Shown: positions 29,843 through 40,160, counted from the stretch's first letter. The stretch is 64,000 nt of DNA from Xenorhabdus sp. IM139775 (GCF_028598745.1 NZ_JAQRFK010000004.1:1-64000); one strand, 5' to 3'. Notes: a model not told the origin generated them from the sequence alone. A program made the numbers and translations.

Positions 29843-31574
29843 CCAATGCAGCTTCTAGTTGTTGGTAATGGTACATATCTGAATACCACCCAGATTGAGC
29901 GATAAGCTGCTTATGCCGGCCCTGCTGTGCAATCGTGCCATGCTGCATAACCAAAACATTATCTGCTTCCGTTAATGCTGACAGCCGATGTGCACTGATA
30001 ATCACAGTGCGCTGTTGCCGCCATTGGCTGAGGTTTTTCATGATCTGGTGTTCCGTGTGTCCATCAACGGCTGACAGGGCATCATCAAGGATTAAAATTT
30101 CCGTATCCAGCAGCAAGGCTCTGGCAATGGATATGCGCTGTTTTTGCCCGCCAGAAAGCATGACTCCGCGCTCGCCCACTTCCGTTTGATACCCCTGAGG
30201 CAGGCGCAAAATATCATCATGCACACTGGCTAAACGCGCGGCTTCTTCTATTTGCGCTTGGGTTGCATTCGGCCGACCTAAAGCAATATTACCTGCAACC
30301 GTATCTGAAAACAGAAAAGGTATCTGGTTAACAATCGCCAATCGCGAACGCCACTCTTCCATTCGGAGAGTAGCGATATTTTTTGACTGGAAAAGAATGT
30401 CTCCATCAGTGACATCAAATTGCCGTTGCAGCAAAGCTAATAACGTACTTTTCCCTGCCCCCGTCGGTCCGCAAAGCCCCAATAATTGCCCAGGTTCTAG
30501 CTGAAAATGGATACCTTGCAAAACAAGCCTATCAGTTTGGGGATAAGTAAACGTATTGATAGTTGTCTGTAAACGCCCTCGATTAGAAGACAGAGACAAC
30601 ATTCCATCTTCAGTAACCAGAGGTTCCTGCAATAAACTGCGGATACGAGTATAAGCGGCACTCCCTCTCTCAACGATGTTGAACATCCATGCCAGTGCCA
30701 ACATCGGCCAGATCATCAATCCCAGATACATCACAAAACTGGTCAGCTCACCAAGGGTCATGGTGCCGTTCACCACCATCCAGCTCCCTCCGCCAACAGC
30801 CAAGAGGTTGGCAACCGCGATAGTGATAAAAATAGTGGGATCAAAACGTGCATCTACACGTGCAACATGCATATTTTTACGCCCGGCATCAATGGCGACT
30901 TCTTCAAACTGACTGGATTGCTGCTTCTCCAGTCCAAACGCTTTTATCATGCGGATACTCGCCAAACTTTCCTGTGCATGATTATTTAGGATGGAAAATG
31001 CGCCTTGCGCAGATTTGAAACGATGATGAAGCTGATTACCATAATGCTTAATTGCTAAGGCCATAATGGGCATGGGCAACAGTGATAACAGTGTTAACTG
31101 CCAACTGATCTCTACACTCATGACAATTAGGACAGCACAGCCCATGACTAAAGCATCGACCAGAGTCAGGACTCCCTCGCCTGCCGCAAAAACAACTCTG
31201 TCAACATCATTTGTTGCGTGAGCCATGAGATCACCGGTTCTATGGCGTAAATAAAATTCAGGATTCTGACTACTCAGACGCCAATAGAAGTCACCACGCA
31301 GCTTAACAGCCAGCCGATAAGAAGCACCGAACAGCCATACACGCCAAACATAGCGCAGGGCATAGATTGCCAACGCAATAAACAGCATCACCCCCAGCCA
31401 CATGGCTAGCTGGCTGGACGTCATGGTTTTTGTACTAATGCCATCAACGATAACCCCGACCAAACGGGGAGGGATGAGTTGCAGCACCGCAATCAAAACG
31501 AGGAAAGTAACAGCGCCCAAATAACGCCGCCATTCACTAATAAAATACCAGCTTAATTGTGAAAATAATCTCAC
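29826..31574 (-). CDS. mdlA: MdlA, ABC exporter half-transporter
   Basis: Partner of MdlB, 582 aa. TM domain in residues about 15-310; ATPase domain with Walker A GPTGAGKS, signature [10 protein letters not shown] and Walker [13 protein letters not shown]. The Walker B motif ends ILILDD, so the usual catalytic Glu is Asp here (ILILDE in MdlB), as expected of the degenerate half of a heterodimeric exporter. Upstream of mdlB with overlapping ends and 56 bp downstream of decR on the same strand. Confidence 0.94.
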   Translation of the reverse strand: MRLFSQLSWYFISEWRRYLGAVTFLVLIAVLQLIPPRLVGVIVDGISTKTMTSSQLAMWLGVMLFIALAIYALRYVWRVWLFGASYRLAVKLRGDFYWRLSSQNPEFYLRHRTGDLMAHATNDVDRVVFAAGEGVLTLVDALVMGCAVLIVMSVEISWQLTLLSLLPMPIMALAIKHYGNQLHHRFKSAQGAFSILNNHAQESLASIRMIKAFGLEKQQSSQFEEVAIDAGRKNMHVARVDARFDPTIFITIAVANLLAVGGGSWMVVNGTMTLGELTSFVMYLGLMIWPMLALAWMFNIVERGSAAYTRIRSLLQEPLVTEDGMLSLSSNRGRLQTTINTFTYPQTDRLVLQGIHFQLEPGQLLGLCGPTGAGKSTLLALLQRQFDVTDGDILFQSKNIATLRMEEWRSRLAIVNQIPFLFSDTVAGNIALGRPNATQAQIEEAARLASVHDDILRLPQGYQTEVGERGVMLSGGQKQRISIARALLLDTEILILDDALSAVDGHTEHQIMKNLSQWRQQRTVIISAHRLSALTEADNVLVMQHGTIAQQGRHKQLIAQSGWYSDMYHYQQLEAALDGEDD

Positions 31575-31630
31575 ACACCTATTCCTGAGGTAAAAATGAA
31601 AGAGTTAGTACCCGCCAACCAAAAGGATCT

Positions 31631-32101
31631 TTATGTTACTGAATCTGGGATTGGCAGCGCCGTTGTATATTTTATCTTTTCCATGGCAAAGTTAGAGGTA
31701 ACATCAATCAAACCAGAAATCCCATTTACCATGCGTTTGTAGAAACGATCATAACTTTTCATATCAACAACTTCTACATGCATGAGATAATCATATTCAC
31801 CAGCCATGCGATAAAATGTTAAGACTTCAGGCATCCCTTTTATAAAGGAGACAAACTGTTCATACCATTCACTGTTATGTTGCTGAGTTTTAATCATCAC
31901 TATCACTGTCAGGCTCAGGCCAAGTTTTACCCCACTTAACAAGGCAACTTTACCTACAATATAACCTTCATCTTCAAGTCGTTTGAGGCGCTTCCAGCAA
32001 GGTGTCGAAGTCAAATTCACGGCTTCAGCCAGTGCATTCAAGGATAGACTACAGTCCTGTTGGAGCAGTTCCAGTAGCTTACGGTCTATTTTGTCTAGCA
32101 T
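31631..32101 (-). CDS. decR: DecR (YbaO), Lrp/AsnC-family regulator of cysteine detoxification
   Basis: 156 aa (152 in E. coli). N-terminal helix-turn-helix ([30 protein letters not shown], residues about 18-47) and the C-terminal RAM ligand domain ([14 protein letters not shown]). E. coli DecR activates cysteine-detoxifying genes in response to cysteine; in Salmonella the homologue is needed for cdsH expression. Here it is divergent from cdsH, which supports the same circuit. The candidate binding region is 32102-32223, which contains the palindrome GAAATATTTC at 32116-32125. Confidence 0.93.
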   Translation of the reverse strand: MLDKIDRKLLELLQQDCSLSLNALAEAVNLTSTPCWKRLKRLEDEGYIVGKVALLSGVKLGLSLTVIVMIKTQQHNSEWYEQFVSFIKGMPEVLTFYRMAGEYDYLMHVEVVDMKSYDRFYKRMVNGISGLIDVTSNFAMEKIKYTTALPIPDSVT

Positions 32102-32223
32102 ATCTAAATCCTGTAGAAATATTTCCCAAATATAACGGATAAACCCAGAAAAATAATAATCTATTTCTCTGAATATAAGGGTAATCTATATACCACTACG
32201 GTATTATTATTCAGGGTCAATTT

Positions 32224-33276
32224 ATGTCGTCTTTATGGGCTGAAAATGCCATAAAAGCTATCCAAGCGGATTATCAACGCAGCGCTGATACACATCTCAT
32301 TCGTCTTAACCTCCCAATGTTTCCGGGTATTCATTTCTATCTAAAAGATGAGAGTACCCATCCCACTGGTAGCCTCAAACATCGGCTTGCTCGTTCCCTG
32401 TTCCTTTATGCACTCACTAATGGCTGGATTAAGGAAGGAACTCCGATTATTGAAGCCTCATCTGGAAGCACTGCTGTTTCGGAGGCTTATTTTGCCCGTT
32501 TACTTGGTTTACCTTTTATTGCGGTAATGCCCTCCTGCACCGCTAAACGCAAAATTCAAGAAATTGAGTTTTATGGTGGTCAATGCCATTTTGTAGAGCA
32601 TTCTGCCTTGATTTATCAAGAATCAGAGCGTCTGGCAAAAGAGCTGAATGGCCATTATATGGATCAATTTACCTACGCCGAACGAGCGACTGACTGGCGA
32701 GGAAACAATAACATTGCAGAAAGTATTTTCCGCCAAATGCAATTAGAACCTTTTCCTGAACCCACTTACATCGTGATGAGTGCAGGAACCGGTGGTACCT
32801 CTGCGACACTCGGCCGTTATATCCGCTATAAGGGGCACAACACGAAACTTATTGTTGTCGATCCAGAAAATTCCGTCTTCTACGATTGCTACCATCAGAA
32901 CCGGCGTGATATTTACGGAAGTATTGGCAGCAAAATAGAAGGCATTGGCCGCCCACGCGCAGAACCTTCTTTTATTCCTACGGTTATCAATGACATGATT
33001 CAGGTTCCCGATCCTGCCACTATTGCTACCATTTATTGGCTTGAAAAATTAATTGGTAGAAAAACGGGAGCATCTACAGGAACTAATGTCTGGGGAGCTT
33101 TACAACTCGCCAAGCAAATGCACGATAACAACCAACAAGGGGCAGTTGTGACATTACTCTGTGATAGTGGGGAGCGTTACCTTGATACTTATTACAACCC
33201 AGAGTGGGTAAGCAATAATATCGGTGATATCACTCAGTATCTAACACAACTACCCAAGTTAAACGGTTATGAGTAA
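32224..33276 (+). CDS. cdsH: CdsH-like cysteine desulfhydrase (PLP enzyme, cysteine synthase fold)
   Basis: PLP-dependent enzyme of the cysteine synthase/tryptophan synthase beta superfamily, 350 aa. The PLP lysine is Lys52 in [13 protein letters not shown]; the Gly-rich phosphate loop is [13 protein letters not shown]. Salmonella CdsH (STM0458), next to ybaO, is the main cysteine desulfhydrase, making sulfide, ammonia and pyruvate; E. coli K-12 lacks this gene at this place. The position divergent from decR supports this call over a biosynthetic cysteine synthase. 32 bp before queC and possibly co-transcribed with it. Confidence 0.82.
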   Translation: MSSLWAENAIKAIQADYQRSADTHLIRLNLPMFPGIHFYLKDESTHPTGSLKHRLARSLFLYALTNGWIKEGTPIIEASSGSTAVSEAYFARLLGLPFIAVMPSCTAKRKIQEIEFYGGQCHFVEHSALIYQESERLAKELNGHYMDQFTYAERATDWRGNNNIAESIFRQMQLEPFPEPTYIVMSAGTGGTSATLGRYIRYKGHNTKLIVVDPENSVFYDCYHQNRRDIYGSIGSKIEGIGRPRAEPSFIPTVINDMIQVPDPATIATIYWLEKLIGRKTGASTGTNVWGALQLAKQMHDNNQQGAVVTLLCDSGERYLDTYYNPEWVSNNIGDITQYLTQLPKLNGYE

Positions 33277-33308
33277 CATATCTCCTTCAATTTACAGAGG
33301 CAGGTATC

Positions 33309-34007
33309 ATGAAACGAGCCGTTGTTGTATTCAGTGGTGGGCAGGATTCCACCACTTGTTTAATTCAGGCACTTCGCCAATATGACGAAGTACACTGTGT
33401 CACCTTTGATTATGGGCAGCGTCACCGTGCTGAAATTGATGTTGCTTGTCGCATAAGCAAAGAGTTGGGTGCCGCTGCCCACAAAGTACTTGATGTTACT
33501 TTATTAAATGAGCTAGCAATCAGTAGCCTGACAAGGGACAACATTCCCGTCCCCGATTTCAGTGACAGTGAAAAAAGTGGCCTCCCAAGTACTTTTGTGC
33601 CTGGCCGTAATATTTTATTTTTAACTCTGGCGGCAATTTATGCCTATCAGGTTGAGGCTGAAGCCGTTATTACCGGTGTTTGTGAAACTGATTTTTCGGG
33701 CTATCCGGATTGCCGTGATGAATTTGTCAAGGCTCTCAACAACGCCGTCCGTCTGGGTATTGCCCGCGATATTCGTTTTGAAACACCGTTAATGTGGTTA
33801 AACAAAGCGGAAACTTGGGCACTGGCAGATTATTATCAAAAATTGGATTTTATCCGCAATCAAACCCTGACTTGTTATAACGGTCTTCAGGGTGATGGAT
33901 GCGGCGAATGCGCTGCCTGCCATCTCAGGGCTAAAGGATTACATCATTATTTAAGCAATACCCAATCCATTATGTTAGACATGAAATCCAAAACACATCT
34001 AAGTTAA
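33309..34007 (+). CDS. queC: QueC, 7-cyano-7-deazaguanine synthase
   Basis: Converts 7-carboxy-7-deazaguanine to preQ0 with ATP and ammonia in queuosine biosynthesis. 232 aa (231 in E. coli). PP-loop SGGQDSTT at residues 9-16; zinc site [19 protein letters not shown] near the C-terminus with the four cysteines. No preQ1 riboswitch was seen in the 32-bp gap upstream. Convergent with fadM across a repeat element. Confidence 0.97.
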   Translation: MKRAVVVFSGGQDSTTCLIQALRQYDEVHCVTFDYGQRHRAEIDVACRISKELGAAAHKVLDVTLLNELAISSLTRDNIPVPDFSDSEKSGLPSTFVPGRNILFLTLAAIYAYQVEAEAVITGVCETDFSGYPDCRDEFVKALNNAVRLGIARDIRFETPLMWLNKAETWALADYYQKLDFIRNQTLTCYNGLQGDGCGECAACHLRAKGLHHYLSNTQSIMLDMKSKTHLS

Positions 34008-34026
34008 TCAGAACGTTTTATGCCCT

Positions 34027-34120
34027 ATAAACTTCAAGTTGTGGCTTGCAAGATGAACACGGCTAATGATCTCCCCGCCTACGGGGGGATCATAAATATA
34101 TCTTGAAGTATGACGAGTAT
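34027..34120. repeat. Dispersed palindromic intergenic repeat, copy 1
   Basis: Begins ATAAACTTCAAGTTG and ends ATCTTGAAGTATGACGAGTA; the ends contain the inverted ACTTCAAG/CTTGAAGT core. A shorter copy with the same termini is at 62290-62343. The centre of this copy differs and holds a hairpin terminator. I recall similar intergenic repeats in Xenorhabdus and Photorhabdus, which supports the organism guess but is not verified here. Confidence 0.7.
34066..34093. terminator. Hairpin between queC and fadM
   Basis: ATGATCTCCCC (34066-34076) pairs with GGGGGGATCAT (34083-34093), one T-G wobble, loop GCCTAC. Sits inside the repeat element and between two convergent genes, so it may end both. Confidence 0.65.
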
Positions 34121-34122
34121 CG

Positions 34123-34530
34123 TTATCCGGCATTGTTCTTATATAGCTCCATTTTTTCTCGTAACTCACCTTCTAAAGCCAATGCTTTTTGAGTTTTCAA
34201 ATCAATACAGGCAAATGTCGTTAAAGCATCTGCAATAATCTGATTATCACGCCTGCGTATAATTTCCTGAAAAAATGTACCGCTTTTATTACGTAATGCC
34301 TGTACCGAAGATTTCACTTCCAGCTCATCGGCAATCACGGCTGGATGACGATAATTAATATTGATATTCACCACGACAAAACCGATATTTCTACGATTTA
34401 ACCATTCCAACATGTCATTTTCAGTCAGTAAATCCCAACGGGCTGCTTCCATAAATTCCAAATAACGGGCATTGTTCACATGCTGGAAAATATCAACATG
34501 ATAGCCCCTGACTTTGATAATTGTGCTCAT
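34123..34530 (-). CDS. fadM: FadM (YbaW), long-chain acyl-CoA thioesterase III
   Basis: Hot-dog thioesterase involved in fatty-acid breakdown. 135 aa (132 in E. coli). The hot-dog active-site block YHVDIFQHVNNARYLEFMEAARWD contains the catalytic Asp; the C-terminus FACIDLKTQKALALEGELREKME is nearly identical to E. coli. The frame is open 17 codons upstream, but ATG 34530 follows AGGAAAG and matches the family start. In E. coli it is controlled by FadR; no site was identified here. Confidence 0.95.
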   Translation of the reverse strand: MSTIIKVRGYHVDIFQHVNNARYLEFMEAARWDLLTENDMLEWLNRRNIGFVVVNININYRHPAVIADELEVKSSVQALRNKSGTFFQEIIRRRDNQIIADALTTFACIDLKTQKALALEGELREKMELYKNNAG

Positions 34531-34677
34531 TGTTATTCTTTCCTTATACTCATCAGACCAGATAAGATGTAACAATAGCAAAACAATTTAATTACAATAG
34601 GGTTTGATGAATTATTCTTGATCGATATCACAGCCCTCTTGATAAAATTGCTGAGCATTCACAAGAGGGCCTAACAT

Positions 34678-35064
34678 TTAGTAAGTTAATTTATCCCGAT
34701 TTTTTTCTATAAACATAGGCCCAATGCCTTGTACTTCCTGTAATTGTTCTATTGCGGTAAAAGGGCCATATTTATCACGATACTCAATAATCGCCTGTGC
34801 TTTTTTAGCCCCCACGCCATTAAGTTCTTTCGCTAACTCTTCAGCATTTGCCGTATTAATATTAACAAGCCCCTTTCCCTGTATCTGCTGTTCCCCTTCC
34901 TCTTTCACCTTACCGTTTTCAATCGTGGTTTTGTCTTTATATTGACCAACAGGTTGTTTCACTATTTTATCAGTAGGTTCATTAGCTGTAGCTGCATGAG
35001 ATAGTGGCATGCTAATACACAATGCCATAATGAGTGAATTGAATAATATCCTTAAATATTTCAT
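34678..35064 (-). CDS. ybaV: YbaV, secreted ComEA-like helix-hairpin-helix protein
   Basis: 128 aa (123 in E. coli). Signal peptide ending SHAATA (residues about 1-25), a charged linker, then a ComEA-type DNA-binding helix-hairpin-helix pair (LVNINTANAEELAKELNGVGAKKAQAIIEYRDKYG ... LQEVQGIGPMFIEKN). ATG 35064 follows GGAGAG; upstream extension of the frame is not coding. Downstream of ppiD on the same strand, as in E. coli. ComEA homologues bind DNA in the periplasm during uptake, but the function of YbaV itself is unproven. Confidence 0.88.
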   Translation of the reverse strand: MKYLRILFNSLIMALCISMPLSHAATANEPTDKIVKQPVGQYKDKTTIENGKVKEEGEQQIQGKGLVNINTANAEELAKELNGVGAKKAQAIIEYRDKYGPFTAIEQLQEVQGIGPMFIEKNRDKLTY

Positions 35065-35145
35065 GTAAATCTCTCCATATTTTGTTGGTGAAGGAAAGAT
35101 TGCCACAACAATATTTCTGAGCAACAGGCAAGGTTCAGATATGCG

Positions 35146-35167
35146 AAAGGCCACGAAAGTGGCCTTT
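35146..35167. terminator. Hairpin between ppiD and ybaV
   Basis: AAAGGCCAC-GAAA-GTGGCCTTT, a 9-bp perfect stem. The T-run (five T) is on the + strand, opposite to the local genes; on the minus strand only TTT follows. Near copy of the acrAB terminator including the flanking ATGCGAAA. Confidence 0.65.
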
Positions 35168-35212
35168 TTCAATTACGATGTTGCAAAAACAGATGCGAGC
35201 AGCTTCGCAATT

Positions 35213-37093
35213 TTATTCAAGTTGACCAAATTTAATATCCGCATCATCACGTAAATTCATGATGAGTGACTCCAGCATGCTATTACCTGTCTGGTATTGG
35301 TAACCCATCATATATTGTTTGAGCTGATCATCTGTCACAGAGCCCGGAACAACTTTATCCAACTGGATAAGCACCGCGTTACCCAGTTCGTCTTGAGCTA
35401 ATCCATAGACAGGCTTACCCTCTTTAGGGTGCGGTAAAGTGAATGCCATATCAATCGCCTGATTAGTTTGTGACAGGTGTTTTATCACAGTAGGCTGCTC
35501 GAACTGAATTTCTGCTGCTTTCAGTGCCGGCTCACCTTTACCTTCTTTCAAGCCAGCCAAGAGTTTTTCACTTTCAACCTGAAGCTGTTTTTCCGCTTTC
35601 TGGCGTTTCACCAACTCAGCCACCTCAGATTTAGCCTGTTCAAGCGACTGGACTGTCTCAGGTTTAACCTCGTCAACACGCAGAATAAAGGCTCTGTCGC
35701 CCTCAACCGAAATGACATCTGAGTTTACGCCTGTCGCTCCTTTACCATCAATCAAATTGCCAGAGAAAATCGCCTGAACAACTTGATTGAAATTAATGTC
35801 AGCCGGAACATGATCGCGATCAAACCAGTCAGTGGTCACTGCCTGATAACCTGCCGCTTTTTCTGCTGCTGCCAATGAGTCATTGTCATTCGCGGCAGCA
35901 TCACTCACTTTTCGCTGTAATGCATAGAACGCATCAACCGCTTTTTCCTGCTTAACAATTTTTTCTATTTCCGAACGCACATCCGCCAATGGCTTGACTT
36001 CCTGAGGCTTAATATCATCCAAACGGAAAATTGCATATCCATTAGATAATTTGATCACCGCTGAAAGTTGCCCTTTCTGGGTCAAATTCGTTGATTTAAG
36101 CTCATCCGGCAGAGCGCTTTCTTCCATCCAACCCAGATCACCGCCCTTTTGAGCAGAATATTTGTCGGTCGATTTTTCTGAGGCCAATTGACTAAAATCG
36201 GCGCCTTTCTTTAACTCATCCAAAACCGATTTAGCGGCAGCGTCTGAATCTTGTTGCATGAAGCTGTACTTTTTCTGTTCAGGCTTCGTGTATTTCGCCA
36301 AGTTATCTTTATAGTATTTTTCAATATCAGCGTCAGATACAGTGACATTTTTCAGTTCATTCTCTGCATCCATTTTGAGATAACTGACTTTCACTCTCTC
36401 CGGCACAGTGAAATGTTTACTATTCGCATCATAATAGTTTTTCAGCTCTTCATCAGTCACTGTTTGCTTCTCTTCAATTGATTTCAATTCAAGAGTGGCA
36501 AAACGCACTGTCCTTTCTTGAAAAAGTAAGGCCGCTTCCTGTTTTATTTCCGGCGGTAATGCAATTTCCGCACCTATAACCATTTGCTGCAATTGACGCG
36601 TAATCAGCTCCTGACGAATCTGTTCAGCCAGATTATCAAGGCTAGCGTTTGAACGGGCAAGCCAGCTTAAATATTCCTGATATTTGTTGTTGTCAAATTG
36701 GCCATCAGTCTGGAGAAACGGTAGATTACGTATCTCTTGGGCAACCTGATTATCACTTGCTGATAAACCCAGCTTACGGGCATATTGTTCAATCAAGGTC
36801 GCATTGATGAGTCTATCCAATGATTGGTGCCGAAGCTGCTGCAACCTTTGTTCATCGCTTAACAACGTTGAAAATTCATCACCCAGCTTCTCCTGTTGCG
36901 CATTTTTTTCTTGCAAAAATGCCTGCTCCAGTTGAGCACGACTAATGGTTTGGCCATTCACTTTGGCAGCATAACTACCGCTTTCGCTGGACAGGTAACC
37001 TGTTACACCAGTCAGCAAAAAAGTCAGGATAATTAGAGCCAACACAATTTTGAGCACAGGACCGTTCGCCGCCGTGCGTAGGTTGTCCATCAT
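35213..37093 (-). CDS. ppiD: PpiD, periplasmic folding chaperone
   Basis: Inner-membrane-anchored SurA-like chaperone associated with the SecYEG exit. 626 aa (623 in E. coli). One N-terminal TM (KIVLALIILTFLLTGVTGYL, residues about 15-34), a SurA-type helical N-domain, a parvulin domain (residues about 265-355; GADFSQLASEKSTDKYSAQKGGDLGW) and a C-terminal chaperone lobe. Located after hupB and before ybaV, as in E. coli. The start MMDNLRTAANGP equals the family N-terminus. Confidence 0.96.
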   Translation of the reverse strand: MMDNLRTAANGPVLKIVLALIILTFLLTGVTGYLSSESGSYAAKVNGQTISRAQLEQAFLQEKNAQQEKLGDEFSTLLSDEQRLQQLRHQSLDRLINATLIEQYARKLGLSASDNQVAQEIRNLPFLQTDGQFDNNKYQEYLSWLARSNASLDNLAEQIRQELITRQLQQMVIGAEIALPPEIKQEAALLFQERTVRFATLELKSIEEKQTVTDEELKNYYDANSKHFTVPERVKVSYLKMDAENELKNVTVSDADIEKYYKDNLAKYTKPEQKKYSFMQQDSDAAAKSVLDELKKGADFSQLASEKSTDKYSAQKGGDLGWMEESALPDELKSTNLTQKGQLSAVIKLSNGYAIFRLDDIKPQEVKPLADVRSEIEKIVKQEKAVDAFYALQRKVSDAAANDNDSLAAAEKAAGYQAVTTDWFDRDHVPADINFNQVVQAIFSGNLIDGKGATGVNSDVISVEGDRAFILRVDEVKPETVQSLEQAKSEVAELVKRQKAEKQLQVESEKLLAGLKEGKGEPALKAAEIQFEQPTVIKHLSQTNQAIDMAFTLPHPKEGKPVYGLAQDELGNAVLIQLDKVVPGSVTDDQLKQYMMGYQYQTGNSMLESLIMNLRDDADIKFGQLE

Positions 37094-37164
37094 AAAGACG
37101 TAAAACTCCGCTTTAGTGAAAAAGAAACTGTCATATTACGCTAATTCAAACGTTAAGAGAAAAA

Positions 37165-37190
37165 AAGCGCACCAATCAATTGATGCGCTT
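37165..37190 (-). terminator. hupB terminator
   Basis: AAGCGCATCAAT pairs with ATTGGTGCGCTT (one G-U) across a TG turn on the minus strand and is followed by TTTTTTTC. 78 bp after the hupB stop. Confidence 0.88.
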
Positions 37191-37267
37191 ATATTCTAGC
37201 CGATCAATACGGGCTAGTCAGTTGAAGTTTATCGCTATAACAAGAACCAGATCCGGTTTCCTGTCCA

Positions 37268-37543
37268 TTAACCATTAACAGCATCTTTTAAACCCTTTCC
37301 AGCCCGGAAAGCAGGTACTTTTGCTGCTGCGATCTTGATTTCCTTACCTGTCTGAGGGTTGCGCCCTGTACGTGCAGCTCGCTCACGCACAGTAAACGTG
37401 CCGAACCCCACTAAAGCGATATCATCACCGTCTTTCAATGCACCAGATACTGAAGAAATGAATGCATCTACTACACGTCCGGCGGCTGCCTTAGAAATGT
37501 TTACATCAGCAGCAATTTTGTCGATCAGTTGTGATTTATTCAC
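37268..37543 (-). CDS. hupB: HU-beta nucleoid protein
   Basis: Histone-like DNA-bending protein of 91 aa (90 in E. coli). The N-terminus [28 protein letters not shown] and the DNA-clasp arm [24 protein letters not shown] are canonical. Lies between lon and ppiD on the same strand; a terminator follows and a 262-bp gap with the lon terminator precedes it. It can form homodimers or heterodimers with HU-alpha, which is not in the window. Confidence 0.97.
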   Translation of the reverse strand: MNKSQLIDKIAADVNISKAAAGRVVDAFISSVSGALKDGDDIALVGFGTFTVRERAARTGRNPQTGKEIKIAAAKVPAFRAGKGLKDAVNG

Positions 37544-37705
37544 TCTTATTCATCCCCATTTTAGTTTTACTATCATAACGGAAACTGATTTATGACGGAT
37601 AACACGACAGTTATGCCGTCATATCAACCCTTTCCAGTATTAGCAAGAAATCATAGAACAGCAAAATATTTAATCAGATAATTATACTAATCTAATTTAG
37701 TGACA

Positions 37706-37726
37706 CAAAAAAAGGCTGGCAAGCCT
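37706..37726 (-). terminator. lon terminator
   Basis: On the minus strand AGGCT-TGCC-AGCCT is followed by seven T residues, 80 bp beyond the lon stop. The stem is short (5 bp) but the T-run is strong. Confidence 0.7.
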
Positions 37727-37805
37727 GAATTGACTCACCAACCTGAATTTTATATACAGTTCTTGAGTTAGTTCACTATTTTTGTACTATCTTACTGATA
37801 TTACA

Positions 37806-40160
37806 TTACTTTAGTGATACTAATCCTGCACCAAATGCGGGTTCCTGCAACGCAATAGATAAAACATCTTCTATACGCTTGACGGGATGGATCTCCAAGT
37901 CTTGGACCACATTCTGTGGGATCTCTTCCAGATCTCGTTTATTGTCATCCGGGATCACAACCGTCTTTATTCCCCCACGGTGCGCTGCCAGTAATTTCTC
38001 TTTCAGGCCACCGATTGGCAGAACTAAGCCACGCAGAGTAATTTCTCCCGTCATGGCCACATCAGCACGAACAGGATTGCCCGTCAGACAGGAAACCAAT
38101 GCAGTACACATTGCAATCCCCGCACTTGGACCATCTTTGGGGGTTGCCCCTTCCGGCACATGTACATGGATATCACGTTTTTCATGGAAATCAGCACTGA
38201 TGCCCAGCTTATCCGCACGAGCCCGAACAACGGTCAAGGCGGCCTGGATAGATTCCTGCATCACTTCACCCAATGAACCGGTATAAGTCAGTTTACCTTT
38301 ACCCGGTACACTGGCTGTTTCAATCGTCAGCAAATCACCACCAACTTCTGTCCACGCCAGACCAGTTACCTGCCCCACCCGATTTTCGGTATCAGCACGG
38401 CCATAATCTACTCGCTGCACACCCAGATACTCTTTCAGATTATCCGCATTGATTTCGATGTGCTTGAGCCTCTTATCCATCAATAATGCTTTGACCGCCT
38501 TACGACACAATTTAGAGATTTCACGTTCCAAACTACGAACGCCAGCCTCACGTGTGTAGTAGCGGATAATGCCAATAATTGCACCATCATCTATAGTCAG
38601 TTCGCCTTTTTTCAGGGCGTTTCGCTCAATTTGTTTCGGCAACAGATGACGTTTGGCAATATTCAATTTTTCATCTTCGGTATAGCCCGATAGACGAATA
38701 ACTTCCATACGATCCAGCAATGGTGCAGGGATATTCATGGAGTTAGATGTTGCCACGAACATGACATCGGAAAGATCGTAATCAACTTCAAGGTAATGAT
38801 CGTTAAATGCGACGTTTTGTTCAGGATCAAGTACTTCTAACAATGCCGAAGCGGGGTCACCACGCATATCGGATGACATTTTGTCAATTTCATCCAATAA
38901 GAACAGTGGATTTTTAACCCCTATTTTGGACATTTTCTGGATTAATTTGCCCGGCATTGAACCAATATAGGTACGACGATGACCACGGATTTCCGCTTCA
39001 TCGCGTACACCGCCCAATGCCATGCGTACATATTTACGCCCAGTTGCACGGGCAATAGAACGACCCAATGAGGTTTTGCCCACACCAGGAGGCCCTACCA
39101 AGCAGAGTATCGGCCCCTTGAGCTTGCTGATACGGCTCTGTACCGCAAGATATTCAAGAATACGCTCTTTGACGCGTTCCAAACCATAATGGTCTGTATC
39201 CAACACTTCCTGCGCTTTGACTAAATCTTTTTTTACCTTGCTACGTGCAACCCAAGGAACTTGCACCATCCAATCAATGTAACTACGAACAACCGTTGCT
39301 TCGGCTGACATCGGAGACATCATTTTTAATTTCTGCAACTCAGCTTCGACTTTTTCACGCGCCTCTTTTGGCATCTTCGCGTCTTCGATCTTGCGTTTCA
39401 GCGTCTCGTATTCATCAGGTGCATCATCCATCTCACCCAATTCTTTCTGAATTGCTTTCATTTGCTCATTCAGGTAGTACTCGCGCTGGCTTTTTTCCAT
39501 CTGTTTTTTAACGCGATTGCGGATACGTTTTTCTACCTGTAGCAAATCAATTTCTGATTCCATCATGGCGATCAGATATTCAATGCGCTCAACAATATCA
39601 GACATCTCTAAAACTGTCTGCTTATCGTTGATTTTCAATGGCATATGTGCAGCAATGGTATCTGCCAATTTTGCCACATCTTCAATACTGTGCAACGATG
39701 TCAATACTTCTGGTGGAATTTTTTTGTTCAGCTTGACATAACCTTCAAACTGATTAATCGCTGTTCTTACCAGAACTTCTTGCTCACGTTCATCAACGTC
39801 AGAGGATTCAAGGTACTCAACTTGTGCATAAAAATATTCGCCATTATCCGTCAACGTGGTAATGCGAGCGCGCCGCAAGCCTTCAACCAGAACTTTTACT
39901 GTGCCATCCGGCAATTTTAACATCTGTAACACAGAAGCCACTGTACCGACGGAGAAAAGATCATTGACTCCCGGTTCATCAGTAGATGCTTCTTTTTGCG
40001 CGACCAACATGACTTGTTTGTCATGCTCCATTGCTGCTTCCAGGCAATGAATCGACTTCTCACGCCCAACAAACAGAGGGATCACCATATGTGGGTAAAC
40101 CACTACATCGCGCAAAGGCAATACAGGGATTTCTATGCGTTCGGAACGCTCAGGATTCAT
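37806..40160 (-). CDS. lon: Lon ATP-dependent protease
   Basis: Homo-oligomeric AAA+ serine protease degrading misfolded and regulatory proteins in the cytosol. 784 aa, equal to E. coli. N-terminal substrate domain with coiled coil, AAA+ module (Walker A GPPGVGKT, Walker B LFLLDEIDK), and the protease domain with catalytic Ser in PKDGPSAGIAM and Lys in GGLKEKLLAAHRGG. Preceded by a sigma32-type promoter and a leader hairpin. In the conserved clpP-clpX-lon-hupB order. Confidence 0.98.
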   Translation of the reverse strand: MNPERSERIEIPVLPLRDVVVYPHMVIPLFVGREKSIHCLEAAMEHDKQVMLVAQKEASTDEPGVNDLFSVGTVASVLQMLKLPDGTVKVLVEGLRRARITTLTDNGEYFYAQVEYLESSDVDEREQEVLVRTAINQFEGYVKLNKKIPPEVLTSLHSIEDVAKLADTIAAHMPLKINDKQTVLEMSDIVERIEYLIAMMESEIDLLQVEKRIRNRVKKQMEKSQREYYLNEQMKAIQKELGEMDDAPDEYETLKRKIEDAKMPKEAREKVEAELQKLKMMSPMSAEATVVRSYIDWMVQVPWVARSKVKKDLVKAQEVLDTDHYGLERVKERILEYLAVQSRISKLKGPILCLVGPPGVGKTSLGRSIARATGRKYVRMALGGVRDEAEIRGHRRTYIGSMPGKLIQKMSKIGVKNPLFLLDEIDKMSSDMRGDPASALLEVLDPEQNVAFNDHYLEVDYDLSDVMFVATSNSMNIPAPLLDRMEVIRLSGYTEDEKLNIAKRHLLPKQIERNALKKGELTIDDGAIIGIIRYYTREAGVRSLEREISKLCRKAVKALLMDKRLKHIEINADNLKEYLGVQRVDYGRADTENRVGQVTGLAWTEVGGDLLTIETASVPGKGKLTYTGSLGEVMQESIQAALTVVRARADKLGISADFHEKRDIHVHVPEGATPKDGPSAGIAMCTALVSCLTGNPVRADVAMTGEITLRGLVLPIGGLKEKLLAAHRGGIKTVVIPDDNKRDLEEIPQNVVQDLEIHPVKRIEDVLSIALQEPAFGAGLVSLK

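Noticed and set aside
33277-33308. preQ1 riboswitch ahead of queC
   Set aside because: The gap of 32 bp to the cdsH stop is too short and contains no pseudoknot-forming C-rich/A-rich pattern.
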